NCBI GenBank assembly: GCA_905176665.1
Contig: CAJINA010000075.1
Span: forward strand, 1 to 64,000
DNA length: 64,000 bases
DNA from: Olavius algarvensis Delta 4 endosymbiont
Lineage (GTDB): Bacteria > Desulfobacterota > Desulfobacteria > Desulfobacterales > CAJINA01
Direction: 5' to 3'
Shown one piece after another: positions 63,723 through 64,000 of the stretch. The translations under genes and the position numbers were made by a program. Position 1 is the stretch's first letter. Each line of letters opens with the position of its first letter. The notes beneath the pieces were generated by a model that saw only the letters and a program-made list of their open reading frames with translations, was not told where the DNA came from and did no database searches.

Positions 63723-64000
63723 CTAGCGACGCATAAACTTGTGATACTTCTCAACCCACCCCAGCAACCTTTCCGGGGCGTGCGCCTTTTTCCAGGCGCC
63801 GGCCGCATATTTATTGGCCTCGGCCAGGGTGGGATAGATGTGAATTGTTCCCAAAATCTTATTCAAGCCCAGGTTGTGTTTCATGGCCAGCACATACTCG
63901 GCAATCAGGTCGCCGGCATGGGCCCCCACGATCGTGACGCCCAGGATTTTATCGGTTCCCGGCTTGGTCAGGACCCTGACCAGACCGTGGTCTTCGCTGT
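63723..64000 (-). CDS. Pyridine nucleotide-disulfide oxidoreductase (partial, C-terminal end)
   Basis: The gene runs past the right edge of the window, and only the last 92 codons are visible. The dimerisation domain LTKPGTDKILGVTIVGAH and LGTIHIYPTLAEANKY match mercuric reductase/dihydrolipoyl dehydrogenase-like flavoproteins. Its C-terminal His-x-Tyr-Pro-Thr segment takes the place of the usual HxHPT. Position upstream of the AhpD-like and ArsS genes fits the flavoprotein of that gene set. The active-site disulfide is outside the window. Confidence 0.85.
   Translation of the reverse strand, partial: SEDHGLVRVLTKPGTDKILGVTIVGAHAGDLIAEYVLAMKHNLGLNKILGTIHIYPTLAEANKYAAGAWKKAHAPERLLGWVEKYHKFMRR

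Overview
The window reads as a chromosomal segment of a GC-rich, strictly anaerobic but oxygen-tolerating bacterium, most likely a sulfate reducer of the Desulfobacterota (Desulfobacteraceae/Desulfosarcina-like). The reasons are the desulfoferrodoxin, rubrerythrins, rubredoxins, flavodiiron oxygen reductase, DsrE-type protein, cytochrome c7, NifU/NifS, a DUF3786 Fe-S protein and an unusual load of selenocysteine (Sec) genes. No rRNA, tRNA, CRISPR array or intact insertion sequence was seen.

Layout. 0.2-11.8 kb: a solute-binding protein broken by a stop, a DUF6909-like protein, a chemoreceptor with a sigma-28 promoter, a PutAbiC-like membrane protein, a secreted redoxin frameshifted at a G tract, several uncharacterised proteins and a TatD hydrolase. 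12-16.5 kb: an SMP-30-like protein, then a selenobiotic-type locus (a 72-codon peptide with four internal TGA codons, and a radical SAM/SPASM maturase), an aspartic protease and a cupin. 16.5-22.7 kb: an RND efflux set with a damaged TolC gene. 22.8-34.6 kb: a dense oxygen/ROS-defence region, nearly all on the minus strand, with NifU/NifS and a GrdB-like selenoprotein. 34.8-38.8 kb: a tight plus-strand operon of thioredoxin, epimerase, MetE/UROD-like protein and a tandem SagB-type oxidoreductase. 38.9-45.7 kb: cytochrome bd with its Rrf2 regulator and CydDC exporter. 46-49.9 kb: an FAD oxidoreductase, a Sec-rhodanese/ferritin-like fusion, a rubrerythrin-like protein and DUF3786. 50.1-55.7 kb: the complete 2-oxoglutarate dehydrogenase complex. 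56.2-58.9 kb: a polar amino-acid ABC uptake cluster with two permeases and no ATPase gene. 59.3-64 kb: small proteins, a ferritin-like protein, a Sec-peroxiredoxin, and an ArsS-type radical SAM selenoprotein with its AhpD-like and flavoprotein partners.

The main discovery is the concentration of recoded TGA codons: SbtA-like peptide, GrdB-like protein, rhodanese, peroxiredoxin and ArsS. In each, TGA falls at a functionally expected Cys/Sec position. In each (three of the four codons in the peptide) a bacterial-SECIS-like hairpin follows, with a G-containing apical loop starting 19-23 nt downstream. Conventional gene calling would truncate or split all of them.

Three genes carry one-base shifts at G or C runs, and two Sec genes also carry an in-frame TAG. 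The homopolymer shifts may be sequencing errors. The TAGs may be nonsense mutations or, more speculatively, pyrrolysine codons. Two dispersed non-coding repeat families are also present: six copies of a 130-266 bp element with terminal inverted repeats, and two copies of a roughly 250-bp hairpin-led element.
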